Source of the DNA: Halieaceae bacterium
GTDB taxonomy: Bacteria > Pseudomonadota > Gammaproteobacteria > Pseudomonadales > Halieaceae
Reading direction: 5' to 3'
DNA: 64,000 nucleotides
Assembly (NCBI GenBank): GCA_902518075.1
Contig: CABYEX010000003.1
Span: forward strand, 6,693 to 70,692
Positions within the stretch are counted from its first letter, which is position 1. Each line of letters starts with the position of its first letter. Both the position numbers and the translations under genes were made by a program. Shown here in pieces: positions 8,186 to 16,468 of the stretch. The notes under the pieces are model-generated. The model did not search any database. It saw nothing but the letters and a program-made list of their open reading frames with translations, and was not told the origin of the DNA.

Positions 8186-9322
8186 ATGTCGTTATCAATG
8201 AAAATTCTTGCTGATCAAGAAGCGCTTAGTACAGCAGAAAGGACTAAGCGTGAGGATCAAAAGCAGAGACGGCCTAGAGTATTTGAAAAGATACAAAATT
8301 ACTTTGATGGCATGTTGGATGGCCAAATAAGTCCAATTCTTCGTCTTAAGATAAATCGATCACTGTGCAACCTTCATTGTGCTCATTGCTGTGAAGAGCC
8401 TTACATGACTCGCGATTTAAAAAAACGCACGGGAGCTAGAGATCCGCGCCGACAAATGTCATTAGATGATTATCGAAAATTGTCCGAGGAAGCAGATGCG
8501 TATGGCATCTTTAGGTTCGTTTTGACAGGGGGTGAAGCATTGCTGGATAAAAATCTAGATCAATTGATCTACGCTTTGGACCCAGAAAAACACCTGATCA
8601 TTTTGGACACTAACGGCTGGACTTTTGATGAAGATAAAGCGCGCTGGTTTGCTGGACTAGGAGGGTATAAGGCGCAAATCTCTTTAGATAGTATGATTGA
8701 AGCGGAGCACGATGCTTTCCGTGGAAGAAAAGGATCTTATAAACGTGTAATCCGTGCGCTGCACGCTGCTAAAAACGCGGGCCTCGAACTTTTGATATCA
8801 ACTTGTATCGTGCGAGATCGGGTATTCAGTGACGAGTTTATAAGCATGTGCGAGTACTGCAATGAGCACAACATACCGCTATATGTAACCCTCGCTAAGC
8901 CGGTCGGAACTGCTAGAGAGAAAGCCTCATGGGTGTGCACTAAAAGAGATGTAGATCAACTCAAATTACTAGAGGACCGGTATAACGTTTTTACTCATAT
9001 GTGTCCGTCTTATGGACAACCAGGACGATGCATAACAGTTAAGGGCATCAACACAATAAACCATGACGGTGAAGTTATTCCTTGCCCTTATATGGATTTA
9101 TCCATAGGGAATGTGGTTTCGGAGGGGTTAGCTCCTGTCCTGCAGCGTGGGATGCTAAACAACTGGTTGGGACCGCACAGAGATGAGTGCATTATTGGCG
9201 AAAACGATGAGTTCATTAACTTTCATAATAACGCGGTCAAAAATTATTTGGAGGTAAGCCCTCTTCTTCCAGTTCCTTACGAGCATGGTTTTGGAATGAC
9301 GCCTTCCTTGACAAAGGCGTAA
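8186..9322 (+). CDS. Radical SAM protein with SPASM-like C-terminus
   Basis: The 378-residue protein carries the radical SAM cluster motif CNLHCAHC (Cys61, Cys65, Cys68), a FVLTGGEALLD segment corresponding to the GGE SAM-binding motif, and a SPASM-like end (GRCITVKGINTINHDGEVIPCP, then IGNV), consistent with an auxiliary iron-sulfur cluster. The substrate is unknown; SPASM members often modify peptides or sugars. It lies 24 bases after the variant epimerase and 7 bases before an unknown gene, all between flagellin genes, so a role in flagellin or flagellin-glycan modification is inferred. Confidence 0.85.
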   Translation: MSLSMKILADQEALSTAERTKREDQKQRRPRVFEKIQNYFDGMLDGQISPILRLKINRSLCNLHCAHCCEEPYMTRDLKKRTGARDPRRQMSLDDYRKLSEEADAYGIFRFVLTGGEALLDKNLDQLIYALDPEKHLIILDTNGWTFDEDKARWFAGLGGYKAQISLDSMIEAEHDAFRGRKGSYKRVIRALHAAKNAGLELLISTCIVRDRVFSDEFISMCEYCNEHNIPLYVTLAKPVGTAREKASWVCTKRDVDQLKLLEDRYNVFTHMCPSYGQPGRCITVKGINTINHDGEVIPCPYMDLSIGNVVSEGLAPVLQRGMLNNWLGPHRDECIIGENDEFINFHNNAVKNYLEVSPLLPVPYEHGFGMTPSLTKA

Positions 9323-9329
9323 ACGAGTC

Positions 9330-10133
9330 GTGAGTTTTTTTAGCCGCGCCGGCAGGCGGATTCCGTCAACATCCATGAGGGTGTTCGGAGACTCCCCCAG
9401 CTTTTATTATGCATTAAAAGACTATCAGTTAGACCTTGCTGAGATTCATGAGAGGTTGATAACTTTCGACTTAGTCGACGGCTTGTCGCTAGCAAATTTT
9501 CAAGCAAGGACTGAAAAACTTCGAGAAACGATCAAGGCAGACTCAAATTTCTCGAATTTGCTAAATGGAATACACATCCCGTTTGCAGTGTCACTAGATA
9601 AGGGCTCCCATGATTTAGGTGAGCAGCTAGAAACGGAGCTGTTAGTTAAATTGGAAGGTTCCTTTAAGGCTTCTTATCCGGACTTGCACTTCAAAGCTGT
9701 AATTCAAGGTGACGTAGGACTCAAAGAAAAGATCTCAATTGAAGACAGCTCTAGATACTCTGATCTAATAGACTTAGCTCGGGAGGGAACCGTTGTTGGT
9801 TGGTATTTCCCACAAGCCCTGCAAGAGTTTGATATTCAATCTCAAAGAAAACAGATGATAGATTTGCCGAATATAGTCGGCGCAAACCTATGTTTAAGTG
9901 GTGGTATAGACATAGTTTCGGCAATGACGGGCTTTCCCGGCCTTTTGATCAACGACGACGAATATCCGCCGGTACTATGTTTATCAGCTTATTGCCACCA
10001 GGACCCGAGAATGATTTTGGTCTTGAAGTCTTATGGTCCGCACTTGGAGTTTTGGTGCATGACGCAGATGCTTAGCGGGGGAGTGACACAGGTCTCGGAA
10101 CAGTGGGCCGGTGGTTTGACGATTTTTGCCTAA
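9330..10133 (+). CDS. Uncharacterised protein, third gene of the epimerase/radical SAM unit
   Basis: The 267-residue protein is of no family I recognise. It is soluble, with no signal peptide or membrane helix. Visible features are an N-terminal GDSPSFYYALKDYQLD segment, a central GWYFPQALQEFD segment, and a C-terminal half rich in hydrophobic and Cys residues (ANLCLSGG, VLCLSAYCHQDP, LEFWCMTQMLSGG). The proposed start is a GTG at 9330, 7 bases after the radical SAM stop; an ATG at 9375 is possible. The tight spacing suggests it works with the two upstream enzymes, perhaps as a partner or substrate-binding protein. It ends about 46 bases from the convergent flaG. Confidence 0.6.
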   Translation: MSFFSRAGRRIPSTSMRVFGDSPSFYYALKDYQLDLAEIHERLITFDLVDGLSLANFQARTEKLRETIKADSNFSNLLNGIHIPFAVSLDKGSHDLGEQLETELLVKLEGSFKASYPDLHFKAVIQGDVGLKEKISIEDSSRYSDLIDLAREGTVVGWYFPQALQEFDIQSQRKQMIDLPNIVGANLCLSGGIDIVSAMTGFPGLLINDDEYPPVLCLSAYCHQDPRMILVLKSYGPHLEFWCMTQMLSGGVTQVSEQWAGGLTIFA

Positions 10134-10179
10134 TCACTAAGCTACTAGAAGAGTAGCAGCGTAATTTAAGCAGCCCTGC

Positions 10180-10623
10180 TCACAATAGCTTATCAAACAG
10201 TAGGCCTTTAATTTCCCTCAGGTTTCTTGCGAATTTAAGAACTGCTTCACTGGGAATTTCTCTAATCACCTCCCCAGAGCGCTCATCAGCAATTTTCACA
10301 ATGAACCTGTTGAGTTGGTCGTCTCGGGAAATGATTGCTTTGGTGGGAGATTTAGCCAAGGCATCGTTAAGGGTATCAATAGCCTCCCTGATGTCATCTA
10401 CCACGCCAGAAATAGACTCTAACGTGTTGACTTTGCCTTGCTGAGCTTGCTCTGCAACCGAGGTAATACTCTCGCTCAGCTGTGAGTTGCCAACTCCCGG
10501 GTTGGCTGCCTCAGGGGCCGCGCTAGTTTCCGGCGCTTTGACGTCCCGCGGTTTTGCAACAGCAGGAGCAGTAACTTGAGCCGCCGTAACTGCCGCGTCT
10601 GTGCCTGTGGATGTTGAAGACAT
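10180..10623 (-). CDS. flaG: FlaG family flagellar protein
   Basis: FlaG proteins are small flagellin-locus proteins that affect filament length. This one has 147 residues. The first 60 are Ala/Thr/Pro-rich and low complexity. The conserved part is residues 75-147 (NRFIVKIADERSGEVIREIPSE, then KGLLFDKLL), the typical FlaG C-terminus. The ATG at 10623 has a strong GGAGGAA ribosome site. It follows flagellin 2 but is separated from it by a terminator hairpin. A weak FliA-like sequence (10690-10716, TAGA-N15-TAAGATAA) could supply transcription, though the match is poor. Confidence 0.88.
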   Translation of the reverse strand: MSSTSTGTDAAVTAAQVTAPAVAKPRDVKAPETSAAPEAANPGVGNSQLSESITSVAEQAQQGKVNTLESISGVVDDIREAIDTLNDALAKSPTKAIISRDDQLNRFIVKIADERSGEVIREIPSEAVLKFARNLREIKGLLFDKLL

Positions 10624-10725
10624 GAGACACTTCCTCCGGCTTCAAGCCTCAACGGACCTGCTTTTTAAAAGTCCGCGCTTCCCTAAAGATTATCTTAAGG
10701 GCATGTTTCTTTTCTAATGACGAAA

Positions 10726-10764
10726 CGCCACCACCTCCAGCAGTAGGGGCCGGAGGTGGTGGCG
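10726..10764 (-). terminator. Terminator hairpin after flagellin 2
   Basis: It is a 13-base perfect stem (CGCCACCACCTCC / GGAGGTGGTGGCG) with a 13-base loop. On the minus strand it is followed by TTTCGT. The T-run is short. Confidence 0.65.
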
Positions 10765-10823
10765 ATGACTCTACCGTTAACCTGTAAGTCATGTCTTTTT
10801 TAGCTACTCACTGACAGCCTGAT

Positions 10824-11696
10824 TCACTGTAGCAAGGCTAAGACCGTAGCAGGCAAAGCGTTCGCCTGAGCAAGCATTGCTGTTCCGGCTTGCTGGATGA
10901 TTTGCGTCCTGGCAAGCTCCGAGGTCGACTCTGCATAATCCGTATCGAGTATGCGGCTACGTGACGCTTCTGTATTAGTTTTGACATTAGTCAAGTTGTC
11001 GATGGCATGCTCTAGTCGGTTTGTAATTGCACCAAACGTGGCGCGCTGCTTTGACACCCGCTCAATGGCCAAATCGGTTACCACCATTACCTTACTGGCG
11101 TTAGTGATTCCCAAAGTAGTTGTGGCTGCACTTAAAGTAAGGGTGGCGGACGCGAGACTCTTGAAGGTGCCTGAAACGCCTGTTTGCAAGAAGTTGCCAA
11201 ACGTCAAAGAGATAGTTTGTTTTGTACCTGCGCCAACCTGAAAAGCAACCTTAGAAACGGTGGCCGCACCACCGGCAGCGGCATTGAGCACGTTACGACC
11301 GTTGAATGTGGTGTTGTCAACAATTCGATCGATCTCGTCGACCAGAGTTTGGAACTCTGTATTCAAGGAAGATCTATCTGCTGAGGCCGTGGTGCCCGTT
11401 CCGGACTGGACTGCCAGCTCTCGAATGCGCTGGAGCATACTGCCAATTTCATCAAGCGCACCTTCGGCGACTTGGACCATACTTACGCCATCATTAGCGT
11501 TGCGAACAGCCTGATCCAAACCACGGATCTGTGATGTCATCCTGGCGCTGATTGCTAACCCAGAAGCATTATCAGCCGCCGAGTTGATCTTTCGACCGGT
11601 TGAGAGCTGCTGCATAGCAGCACTGAGCTCTCTGTCGTTTTTGGTTAAGGCTGCCTGTGCGATAGAAGCATTAACATTGGTATTTACTACGCTCAT
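10824..11696 (-). CDS. fliC: Flagellin 2
   Basis: This is a filament subunit of 290 residues, identical to flagellin 3 except near the C-terminus (NALPATVLALLQ here, NQLPQTVLALLQ there). It has the standard D0/D1 helices and a short variable centre. The coding sequence lies almost wholly inside a tandem repeat that includes the promoter. It is transcribed from its own FliA promoter and ends in its own terminator, whose sequence differs from those of flagellins 1 and 3. Confidence 0.97.
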   Translation of the reverse strand: MSVVNTNVNASIAQAALTKNDRELSAAMQQLSTGRKINSAADNASGLAISARMTSQIRGLDQAVRNANDGVSMVQVAEGALDEIGSMLQRIRELAVQSGTGTTASADRSSLNTEFQTLVDEIDRIVDNTTFNGRNVLNAAAGGAATVSKVAFQVGAGTKQTISLTFGNFLQTGVSGTFKSLASATLTLSAATTTLGITNASKVMVVTDLAIERVSKQRATFGAITNRLEHAIDNLTNVKTNTEASRSRILDTDYAESTSELARTQIIQQAGTAMLAQANALPATVLALLQ

Positions 11697-11849
11697 CTCT
11701 TTTACCCCCTTGCTGAGGATTAATCATTGGCACAGTAAATATCGGCTTGGCGAGGAAAAACTTTAGGGTTTTAAATTTTTTTTTCAGACCAACAGAGAGG
11801 TGTCCCTGGCGGGTGTTTTGTCAACAATGATTGGACTGGGATAAATCTT
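10860..11849. repeat. Tandem near-identical repeat, copy A (flagellin 2 and its promoter)
   Basis: Direct repeat of about 990 bases with copy B at 11948-12937, offset exactly 1088 bases. By eye the only difference I found is one silent change (G at 11154 against A at 12242). It covers all but the last 12 codons of the flagellin and the upstream region through the FliA promoter. Confidence 0.93.
11739..11765 (-). promoter_or_regulatory. FliA (sigma-28) promoter of flagellin 2
   Basis: On the minus strand it is TAAA-N15-GCCGATAT, an almost perfect consensus, about 45 bases before the ATG. It is identical to the flagellin 3 promoter because it lies in the repeat. Confidence 0.88.
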
Positions 11850-11855
11850 GGAAAC

Positions 11856-11882
11856 AAAAAAAGCCGCACTTGAGAGTGCGGC
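11856..11882 (-). terminator. Rho-independent terminator of flagellin 3
   Basis: On the minus strand, GCCGCACT / AGTGCGGC with a four-base loop is followed by seven T. It matches the flagellin 1 terminator stem. Confidence 0.88.
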
Positions 11883-11911
11883 CTTCCAAATTGACGATCT
11901 GAGCTGCAAAT

Positions 11912-12784
11912 TTACTGAAGCAACGCAAGCACCGTTTGTGGCAGCTGGTTCGCCTGAGCAAGCATTGCTGTTCCGGCTTGCTGGATGATTTGCGTCCTGG
12001 CAAGCTCCGAGGTCGACTCTGCATAATCCGTATCGAGTATGCGGCTACGTGACGCTTCTGTATTAGTTTTGACATTAGTCAAGTTGTCGATGGCATGCTC
12101 TAGTCGGTTTGTAATTGCACCAAACGTGGCGCGCTGCTTTGACACCCGCTCAATGGCCAAATCGGTTACCACCATTACCTTACTGGCGTTAGTGATTCCC
12201 AAAGTAGTTGTGGCTGCACTTAAAGTAAGGGTGGCGGACGCAAGACTCTTGAAGGTGCCTGAAACGCCTGTTTGCAAGAAGTTGCCAAACGTCAAAGAGA
12301 TAGTTTGTTTTGTACCTGCGCCAACCTGAAAAGCAACCTTAGAAACGGTGGCCGCACCACCGGCAGCGGCATTGAGCACGTTACGACCGTTGAATGTGGT
12401 GTTGTCAACAATTCGATCGATCTCGTCGACCAGAGTTTGGAACTCTGTATTCAAGGAAGATCTATCTGCTGAGGCCGTGGTGCCCGTTCCGGACTGGACT
12501 GCCAGCTCTCGAATGCGCTGGAGCATACTGCCAATTTCATCAAGCGCACCTTCGGCGACTTGGACCATACTTACGCCATCATTAGCGTTGCGAACAGCCT
12601 GATCCAAACCACGGATCTGTGATGTCATCCTGGCGCTGATTGCTAACCCAGAAGCATTATCAGCCGCCGAGTTGATCTTTCGACCGGTTGAGAGCTGCTG
12701 CATAGCAGCACTGAGCTCTCTGTCGTTTTTGGTTAAGGCTGCCTGTGCGATAGAAGCATTAACATTGGTATTTACTACGCTCAT
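11912..12784 (-). CDS. fliC: Flagellin 3
   Basis: This filament subunit of 290 residues is the second member of the tandem pair and the same as flagellin 2 apart from the tail. Its tail (QLPQTVLALLQ) and terminator stem match flagellin 1, so flagellin 3 probably keeps the ancestral 3' end while flagellin 2 differs. It has its own FliA promoter. The upstream gene (C-methyltransferase) reads the same way, so some read-through is possible. Confidence 0.97.
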   Translation of the reverse strand: MSVVNTNVNASIAQAALTKNDRELSAAMQQLSTGRKINSAADNASGLAISARMTSQIRGLDQAVRNANDGVSMVQVAEGALDEIGSMLQRIRELAVQSGTGTTASADRSSLNTEFQTLVDEIDRIVDNTTFNGRNVLNAAAGGAATVSKVAFQVGAGTKQTISLTFGNFLQTGVSGTFKSLASATLTLSAATTTLGITNASKVMVVTDLAIERVSKQRATFGAITNRLEHAIDNLTNVKTNTEASRSRILDTDYAESTSELARTQIIQQAGTAMLAQANQLPQTVLALLQ

Positions 12785-12937
12785 CTCTTTTACCCCCTTG
12801 CTGAGGATTAATCATTGGCACAGTAAATATCGGCTTGGCGAGGAAAAACTTTAGGGTTTTAAATTTTTTTTTCAGACCAACAGAGAGGTGTCCCTGGCGG
12901 GTGTTTTGTCAACAATGATTGGACTGGGATAAATCTT
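11948..12937. repeat. Tandem near-identical repeat, copy B (flagellin 3 and its promoter)
   Basis: This is the partner of 10860-11849. Identity breaks off abruptly at both ends: after ATAAATCTT on the promoter side, and at the last 12 codons on the coding side. Confidence 0.93.
12827..12853 (-). promoter_or_regulatory. FliA (sigma-28) promoter of flagellin 3
   Basis: TAAA-N15-GCCGATAT on the minus strand, inside repeat copy B. Confidence 0.88.
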
Positions 12938-12961
12938 AGCGGAAGAACCAATTTTATAATT

Positions 12962-14098
12962 TTAGGGGTTCAAAAAAATCTCTTGGCCTCGCAACACTGC
13001 CAACGTGAAGCGATCTCCATGCGTAATTCTAATGTTACTTACAATTTCATCAGAAAATCCAGCTGCCATCACTAAAATCGCCTCAGGAGGGTTACGATCT
13101 AATATCTCTGGGCCAAAAACCATTAGATGCGTCGCTGGGGTCATTCGGTTTTGCTTAAAGGTCGCAGAGTCAATCACATATGGAACTTTATCGCCTAATT
13201 TGCAAGCTGCCATAACCGCAAGGGCCTGATGCCCGGCGCCCCAGATTGCTACTGATTTTGGGCTAAAGCCTTGAAGAAAGTTTTCGATTGACCTCGATAA
13301 ATTTTCACGTGCAAATTCAAACTTCGAAGTTTGAAACTTCTCTCGCTTTCTTATCTTTGCGGAGAGAATGTAATCTCCCCAGATGGGGTTAATCTCCAGT
13401 ACTTCCAAGCCACCTCTAGAAAGAATTTGAAAAAAAGTGTCGGTCGTAAAATACAGAAGGTGATCACTGCAAAACTCAGTGAACATGGCCTGCTGCTGGA
13501 TCATCTCAAAATTGGGAACTTCGATTAACCCTACCCCTTGCTCATCAAGCTTACTGGCAATCGCGGTTAGAACACTGATCGGTTGGGGCAAGTGCTCTAA
13601 AAAATTAAACATAAAACAGGCGGCATAATTGCCTGAGAGCCCTGGCACATCATCGCCATTTATAAAGCCATGAGAGACGTTTAACCCGCGAGCCTGGCAG
13701 GCCGCAACAGATTTGTGGGAGTACTCTAACCCTTGCATCTTAAGACCCTGCCTCTCAAGCAAAGTCAAATACTCGCCCTCACCGCAACCTATCTCGATCG
13801 CAGTTTTTCCTAGAAGATCAAATTCATCGATAAAATCACGAAATTGTGATGCTCTGTATTTTGACATTTCCTCAGAAAAAGCAGTGGCTCGAATAACCTC
13901 TCTGAAATACGCAACGGGATCATTCTTAAGCTGCACTAGACCGCAAGCTTGACACTGGAAAATTTCTAAACTCAGTTGGCTGTCAACGCCCGCTGAGTCG
14001 GGTAGAAAAAAACCCTGAGCTGATCTTGGCATATCCTCCAAAATCCAATCCACATCTTGTACCTCCATCGAACACAGCCTGCACTTGACTGACGTCAT
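12962..14098 (-). CDS. Sugar C-methyltransferase-like protein (zinc, SAM and C-terminal Rossmann domains)
   Basis: The 378-residue protein has the three-part plan of NDP-sugar C-methyltransferases. Zinc-binding Cys pairs lie at the N-terminus (CRLC at about 6-9 and CQAC at about 49-52), then a SAM-binding Rossmann domain (IEIGCGEGEYL near residue 97), then the C-terminal Methyltransf_14-like domain from about residue 279 (SVAIWGAGHQALAVM). Known relatives methylate C-3 of 4-keto deoxysugars in TDP- or CDP-linked form. Its start overlaps the Nudix stop as ATGA. It is the last gene of the CDP-sugar operon, so it likely methylates a sugar made by that operon. Confidence 0.85.
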   Translation of the reverse strand: MTSVKCRLCSMEVQDVDWILEDMPRSAQGFFLPDSAGVDSQLSLEIFQCQACGLVQLKNDPVAYFREVIRATAFSEEMSKYRASQFRDFIDEFDLLGKTAIEIGCGEGEYLTLLERQGLKMQGLEYSHKSVAACQARGLNVSHGFINGDDVPGLSGNYAACFMFNFLEHLPQPISVLTAIASKLDEQGVGLIEVPNFEMIQQQAMFTEFCSDHLLYFTTDTFFQILSRGGLEVLEINPIWGDYILSAKIRKREKFQTSKFEFARENLSRSIENFLQGFSPKSVAIWGAGHQALAVMAACKLGDKVPYVIDSATFKQNRMTPATHLMVFGPEILDRNPPEAILVMAAGFSDEIVSNIRITHGDRFTLAVLRGQEIFLNP

Positions 14099-14643
14099 TC
14101 TTCATTCTCTGGCTGTATGCCAATAAAAGGTGCATAGACAGCGTGCTGATGAATCAGGTTGTCAGGGCATTTGGAGAACCATGCCCACTGCCCGTGTTTT
14201 GGATCCTGATCATTTGAGCGCAAATTTTCTGTAGGGTAGCCGCGAATTGAGCATCGATATAAAAGAGATATGAAGTGCCCTCGAATCCCTCGCGATGGGT
14301 GCATTATTTCCGCGACAAAGAATGGGCTATTCTCACAGGACACACTTGCCCCAAGCTCTTCGTCAGCTACTTTTGATATCCGATCTCTCGCTTTTTCTTT
14401 AAAACGAATAATCCCTCCGGGTATATGCCATCCTGGCCCATAAAGCTCGTCAGCCCTCCAGGTAAGGAGGGTTTGGCCTGCACTGTTGTGAATAAGTAAA
14501 TCAACGTTTACTAGTGGGGTCAGTTCACTAATCAATAAGAAAACGTCTTCAGGCAAACCGTGCCGCGCGTCGCCAACCAGCAGCTTTAGTTGATCAACAA
14601 GTTGTTTTATCAATTCTGATCGATTCTCGTCATGATTTCGCAC
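14095..14643 (-). CDS. Nudix hydrolase, GDP-mannose mannosyl hydrolase-like
   Basis: The 182-residue protein has a Nudix box at about residues 95-117 (GGIIRFKE, then KVADEELG). The usual RE pair is replaced by KV while the EE pair is kept. This departure recalls GDP-mannose mannosyl hydrolases, which release a free sugar from an NDP-sugar rather than cleaving the pyrophosphate. The N-terminal LPEDVFLLISELTPLVNVDLLI and the RGHFISLLY segment are typical of the sugar-cluster subgroup. It starts at GTG 14643, overlapping the ThDP gene by 14 bases, and ends in an ATGA overlap with the methyltransferase. A role in freeing a CDP-linked sugar is inference. Confidence 0.85.
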   Translation of the reverse strand: MRNHDENRSELIKQLVDQLKLLVGDARHGLPEDVFLLISELTPLVNVDLLIHNSAGQTLLTWRADELYGPGWHIPGGIIRFKEKARDRISKVADEELGASVSCENSPFFVAEIMHPSRGIRGHFISLLYRCSIRGYPTENLRSNDQDPKHGQWAWFSKCPDNLIHQHAVYAPFIGIQPENEE

Positions 14644-16447
14644 GCGCTCGATAAGACTCCTCCGCTAAGTCAATAATCATCTCTGATTTCAGTTGACTCA
14701 GCGTCAACATAGGGCTCATATCTTCTAGTGGCATCGATAGGATCGACCCATTCTCGGAAGTAACCGTGGCGCATTTTGGTTCTAGGACTTCGTCACTAAT
14801 CAGTCGGACATCTATAATATTCGGGCGCGGAAGTCGCAGTGCGTTAGTTAAGTTCTCACTCAAATTTTCGCAGCCATTTATTAGAAGGTATGGAAGGTCA
14901 TAAGTAGAGGCAACACTGCTAAGACTTGGCAGCTGAACGCCGGAATCGGGACCACTAGCCAAATAACGACCACTAAAATGATGTCGTTGTGTGTTGCGAA
15001 TAGATGCGTATCCATTGTTATTCATGATCAAAATGCAAATTGGCAAGCCGTAAAACTTAAGTGTGGCCAATTCCTGAATATTAAGTTGAAAGCTGCCATC
15101 AGATTCTAACAAGACCATCGGGGTGGCGTTATTTCCTAGGCAAGAGCCTATAGCCGCCGGCAAACCATAACCCATTGCCCCAAGGCCGGAGGTGAGAAAA
15201 GTTCGTTGGCCACGTTTATTTCTAAAGCCTGCGAAAAAAAACTCCACAGCTAATCCCGAGCTACCAACGGAAATAAGTGTATTTTCTGGAATTACGGTAG
15301 AGAGTGCGTCGACAAACTGGCCGTGGCCAATCGGCCCAATTCTTGGGAATGGATGCCCCTCGTGCTGTGGGTAACGCCGCTTCCAATCCGCACACTTGCG
15401 ATTCCACGAAGGATTGCGGGTTGCAGCAACATGGGTTAGAAGTTGGTCAATAAACCTCTTCGCGTCCATCAATATCGGAAAATCAATTTCCATTTCCGTT
15501 TTGTCGGCTAACTCGCCAGCGTCAATATCCACCACAATTTTTCGCGCTGCTCTGGCAAACCCCTTAGGGTTATATGCTGTGACAATGTTGTCGATCCGCG
15601 CCCCAATAGCGATTAGCAGATCGCTGTTCTGCACCACAAAGTTGGGCGCCCGTGCGGCCACTACACCCGGTCGACCAATATTCAGTGGGTTATCAAAGGG
15701 AAGTAAATCCAAAGCATTCCAGGTTAAGAGAACGGGAATATCCAATTTCTCCACCAATAACCTGAAACTCGCCTCTGCATGAGCCAACCGTACCCCATGC
15801 CCAGCCAAAATCACCGGCCGCTCTGCCTGCGAAATAAGGGCGCATATTTCAGTAAAGTCTGGAATTATCTGGGAAGTTGCCTCCGACGGGCACCAAGCCT
15901 TTAACCACTCCTGCTTAAAAGGCGCAGCTTGCACATCCAAGGGAATGTCAATCCACACGGGGCCTGAGCGATCCTGCCTCATATGATATAACGCTTGATC
16001 AAGGCAACGGACGACGTCGGCAGCGTCGTCCACGGTTATCGCATACTTTGTTATCGGTTTTACGATACTTTCAATATCGACTTCTTGGACGCCACCCTGC
16101 CGGACAGGTCGCCCACAGATCCGATCAGATTTCTTAGCTTGCCCTGATAAGATTAGCATCGGGACTGAATCTATCCACGCACCGGCAACCGGGGTGATTA
16201 TATTTGTCGAGCCGGGCCCAGTAGTAACCATGGCAACGCCAAAACCAGGATTATTGGCCGCCCCTGTCCTACCGTATGCTTCAGCTGCTATGCCACAAGC
16301 TTGCTCATGATGGCATGCAATACCCTCAAGCTCTGGATGCTTCGCGACGGCATCATTGAGATACATCGCCCCGCCTCCGGGAAGCAAAAATATATGTTCG
16401 ACTCCGATTTTTGACAGCCTATCGACTATCCAATCCGCCACTCTCAC
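14630..16447 (-). CDS. ThDP-dependent acetolactate synthase-like enzyme, YerE-like candidate
   Basis: The 605-residue protein has the three-domain acetohydroxyacid synthase fold. It has the catalytic Glu in CHHEQACGIAAEAYGR (about residue 49), a middle domain, and the ThDP/metal motif ESDGSFQLNIQELATL followed by MNNNGY. It lies in one operon with rfbF, rfbG and rfbH. In Yersinia the same partners plus YerE add a two-carbon unit from pyruvate to CDP-3,6-dideoxy-4-keto-glucose to make yersiniose. A sugar-branching role is therefore more likely than branched-chain amino acid synthesis, although a small ilvN-like subunit being absent is only supporting evidence. The start is GTG at 16447 after AGAGG. 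Confidence 0.85.
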   Translation of the reverse strand: MRVADWIVDRLSKIGVEHIFLLPGGGAMYLNDAVAKHPELEGIACHHEQACGIAAEAYGRTGAANNPGFGVAMVTTGPGSTNIITPVAGAWIDSVPMLILSGQAKKSDRICGRPVRQGGVQEVDIESIVKPITKYAITVDDAADVVRCLDQALYHMRQDRSGPVWIDIPLDVQAAPFKQEWLKAWCPSEATSQIIPDFTEICALISQAERPVILAGHGVRLAHAEASFRLLVEKLDIPVLLTWNALDLLPFDNPLNIGRPGVVAARAPNFVVQNSDLLIAIGARIDNIVTAYNPKGFARAARKIVVDIDAGELADKTEMEIDFPILMDAKRFIDQLLTHVAATRNPSWNRKCADWKRRYPQHEGHPFPRIGPIGHGQFVDALSTVIPENTLISVGSSGLAVEFFFAGFRNKRGQRTFLTSGLGAMGYGLPAAIGSCLGNNATPMVLLESDGSFQLNIQELATLKFYGLPICILIMNNNGYASIRNTQRHHFSGRYLASGPDSGVQLPSLSSVASTYDLPYLLINGCENLSENLTNALRLPRPNIIDVRLISDEVLEPKCATVTSENGSILSMPLEDMSPMLTLSQLKSEMIIDLAEESYRARAKS

Positions 16448-16468
16448 GTGCGTGCCTCTTCAAAACAG

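Noticed and set aside
10860..12937. CRISPR or transposon-like direct repeats
   Set aside because: The repeat is a duplicated flagellin gene with its promoter; no inverted ends, transposase or spacer array.
14630..16447. Housekeeping acetolactate synthase (ilvB)
   Set aside because: It lies in a CDP-sugar operon with no ilvN or ilvC; the YerE-like role fits better.
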